Shown here: piece by piece, positions 60,601 to 63,600 of the stretch
Position numbering within the stretch: the first letter of the stretch is position 1
How the letters are laid out: each line of letters opens with the position of its first letter
Origin: Diphasiastrum complanatum
Lineage: Eukaryota; Streptophyta; Lycopodiopsida; Lycopodiales; Lycopodiaceae
Length of the DNA stretch: 64,000 nucleotides
Assembly: GCA_029204225.1 (NCBI GenBank)
Contig: CM055113.1
Span: 28,399,592-28,463,591 of the forward strand
Reading direction: 5' to 3'
Made by a program: the position numbers and the translations under genes
Notes under the pieces: model-generated
What the model was told of the DNA's origin: nothing
The model's database searches: none
Seen by the model: the letters and a program-made list of their open reading frames with translations, nothing else

Positions 60601-63600
60601 CAAAATCTCAGGTGTTGAATCAATGAAGCATAAAAGACAGCAATAGACCCTACAAGCAATAGACAAGACAATAGGTTCTCCCACGAAGAGCCCAAGCAAT
60701 ACCAATCAATAATCAGAAAAAATGAGTGTACAAATGCCCCTATAAATACCCTACCAATGAACCCTAAAATAGGAATTCAAAAGTAAAGGGAGGCAAAATG
60801 TGGAGGGAAAATAATGCGCCCTCCTTCGGGCCCCCACTCCACATATAACCATATAATAAGGGCCCAAGGCCAGTCAATGTCATAAAAAAGGACCCAGTGC
60901 GGGTCATAAGCATATAAAAAGGCTCTGGGGCCTGTACATGACTAATATAAATGCGTAACTAGAAATATACATAACCAACAGTAAATGTAAAGAGGCCTGC
61001 GGAATATATGCAGAGTAGCCCTAGTAGGCCTGTATCCTGTAGTCCGTAACTTTCCCAGACATTCTAGTCATAATAAAATCACTACAGACCACGATCAAGG
61101 CTGATCATCTAGGACATTTTTCGCACAAGCTGTGACCTGATGAACCCATCTGGAAAGTAGACAGTAGTACGAGTTGGGTAAGAAGACCTTGGCTATCAGT
61201 ACTCATGTGATCTTGGGCGTAGTGTTCAAGTAAGACCATGAACGAGGAGCTGGCAAGCTGCTTAAGTGATCGAGCACAGAGAAATGCTGGTCCTGCAGTT
61301 CATTAATGCTATTTAGACACAACAAAGAGCTGTACTTCAAAGGAATGCTACTATTAGAGTATCTCATCAATGTTTTCAAGTCCTTGTACAATTAAGACCA
61401 AATGAGAGGAGAATGAATCTATTTATGCTGTGTGATTGCTGCATGCAGATTCCCATAGGTTTCTTCATTGGTGGGATGGGATCTATGTTGGAAGTAGTGT
61501 CTACATAGCTGATGTATTTGAGATTCAGATTGCATGTGCTCCACCTTCCCTAACCTTTGATGAGGGGCTTGGCTGATTCATGCAACCATCTAAGTTGCAT
61601 CGGAACGCCATTCTGGAGGCATAGGGGTCCAGAACGAGGTGTTCTGGAATGCAGGGTTCTGGAACATCATAACCCGGCACAAAGAACGGCAATTCAAAAC
61701 TCTTGGAATTGATCCCGATTAGTTCTATTGAGAATTTTGCTAAAAGTATGAATCTGTTTTGGAAATCTGGCTCATAAATGTCACTAGTTTGATAAAATTT
61801 GTGCACAATGAATAGGATTGCTGAAAATTTGTGTAATTATATGTTACAAGTGATTGGGATGTTTGTCACCGTATCATCTGGCTTTTGCACATCTATATAG
61901 TATTTGTCAGTAAAATTAAAGTTTTTAACATGTTCTTACATCTTGATTCTGGAAAGCTTAGTATATGATACCTGATACAAGGTATTTAAATGTGTTGTAG
62001 ATGCCTTTTATGGATTTTTCTTCTTTTCTAAAACACCTAAACAAATTTCCAAAAAAAAAAAGGTTCCAGAATGTAACATTTCTTAGGGTTTAGTTGAGAT
62101 AGCTTTGTGAGATGCCTAGTAGCTTCATCACGTGCCATTCCATATCCTGTTGTAATGTAACACACTGAGTATCCAAAAAATAAACACATTATGTTTTGCC
62201 CAAAAACAAGAAATAGTATATGAATACTCTTTACCCATCCATATTCACATGCATGTTGCCTTTGGTCAAACTCATGACCTTTAAGGTCCCATGCATGGCC
62301 TTCATGGCATTCCATACATGACCTCCATAGACATATGTGCACAACTTCAAAGGTCCCACGCAAGACTTCCACAACCACATGCATTACATCATACAATAGT
62401 CTCATTTTTTAACAGTATGGTCTTGTACAAAACTTCCATATTCACAATCATGGTTGGCATAGATGCATTGTGTTTCGATACATAAGAGTTTTGATCATGG
62501 TAAGTCTCTCCACACCTGCTGCATAGTAGATGAGGCATACTCAAGAGGCTCCCCCTAAGCTCCCATGCCCTCCTACCTCAAGCACCCACTTGACCCTGAC
62601 CCTAACCTTGACCCGTCCTAATGTTGACACATGGCATACTCATGCACAGCCGACGCTCGCCACTTGGCAGTACCCTGACACATGGGCAAGTGTCTGCTGA
62701 CATGTCTCACACATAGGACGACTGTCTGCTGACATGTCTCACTCATACATTGGACCAAGCGTCCCAACGAGCATTGACACGTGTCCCATTGACTGGTCAA
62801 CTCCTACTTTTTAGGAGATCAGTCCAATGGCCTCTAATTCAAGACCTATTACCCAATACAAAATACAAGCAGGTCAACCAAAACTTGCTATTTACATTTT
62901 CTTACAAAACATTGCAGTCCGGTGGGAGCCATTTCAATATTTACAATTTACAAGTCCAATCTGTTCACACTGAGATAGGAATGTATGTACATGACAAGGC
63001 AACACCATGCTTTTTGGGCATGCCGTGGACATAAGTGCACAATTTTTCAAGTTGATTAGCTTAAGAAACTAATTAAGACATTGGGTTGGTGTATCCAACG
63101 ACGTGTGACCACATAATATTTTCTAATTATCGAAGCCTCTATCAAAGAAAAATGATCAGAGATTTCTCAGGTACATAAAGGAAGCAGATAAGATAAAAAA
63201 TCAAAGTTATATGTGGAGCACAAGAAGGTTTGTGGGGGGTGGGTAAATTCTACAAAATTTGCCCAACAGGCCCCTTGAAGGAGAGATGATCATTAAAACA
63301 AATTTATCTTGGTCTAAGCCACTTTGTCGAGCACCATATTGTTTGGCACCATACAAATTGAAGGAATCCAATGCCCAAATTGAGTAGAAGAATTCATTGA
63401 CCAAGTTGCACCCCCTTAATTGTTTTCCGAAACTTAACATCAATATTTTTTTTCATAGTAGCAGGGTTTGCATTACATTCATGTCTAGTTCAGAGGATTT
63501 GGAATAATCCTTGACATGGATATTCAATACTCCAGTGTACGAGTTTATTAGTTCTGCCTCGCCATTCCGGACTAGGCTGAAATGTAATTAATAACCTTGT

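Larger units (their letters stand above)
55221..60980 (-). mobile_element. Gypsy G, integrase block inverted
   Basis: Minus-strand element: 5' LTR (60592-60980), PBS, leader, gag-protease-RT (59846-57486), RT end and RNase H (57492-56824). The integrase (55444-56823) is on the + strand. A 3' LTR fragment (55221-55443) lies on the left. Neither matching target duplications nor the rest of the 3' LTR are found. A different gypsy family from D/E/F. Confidence 0.85.
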
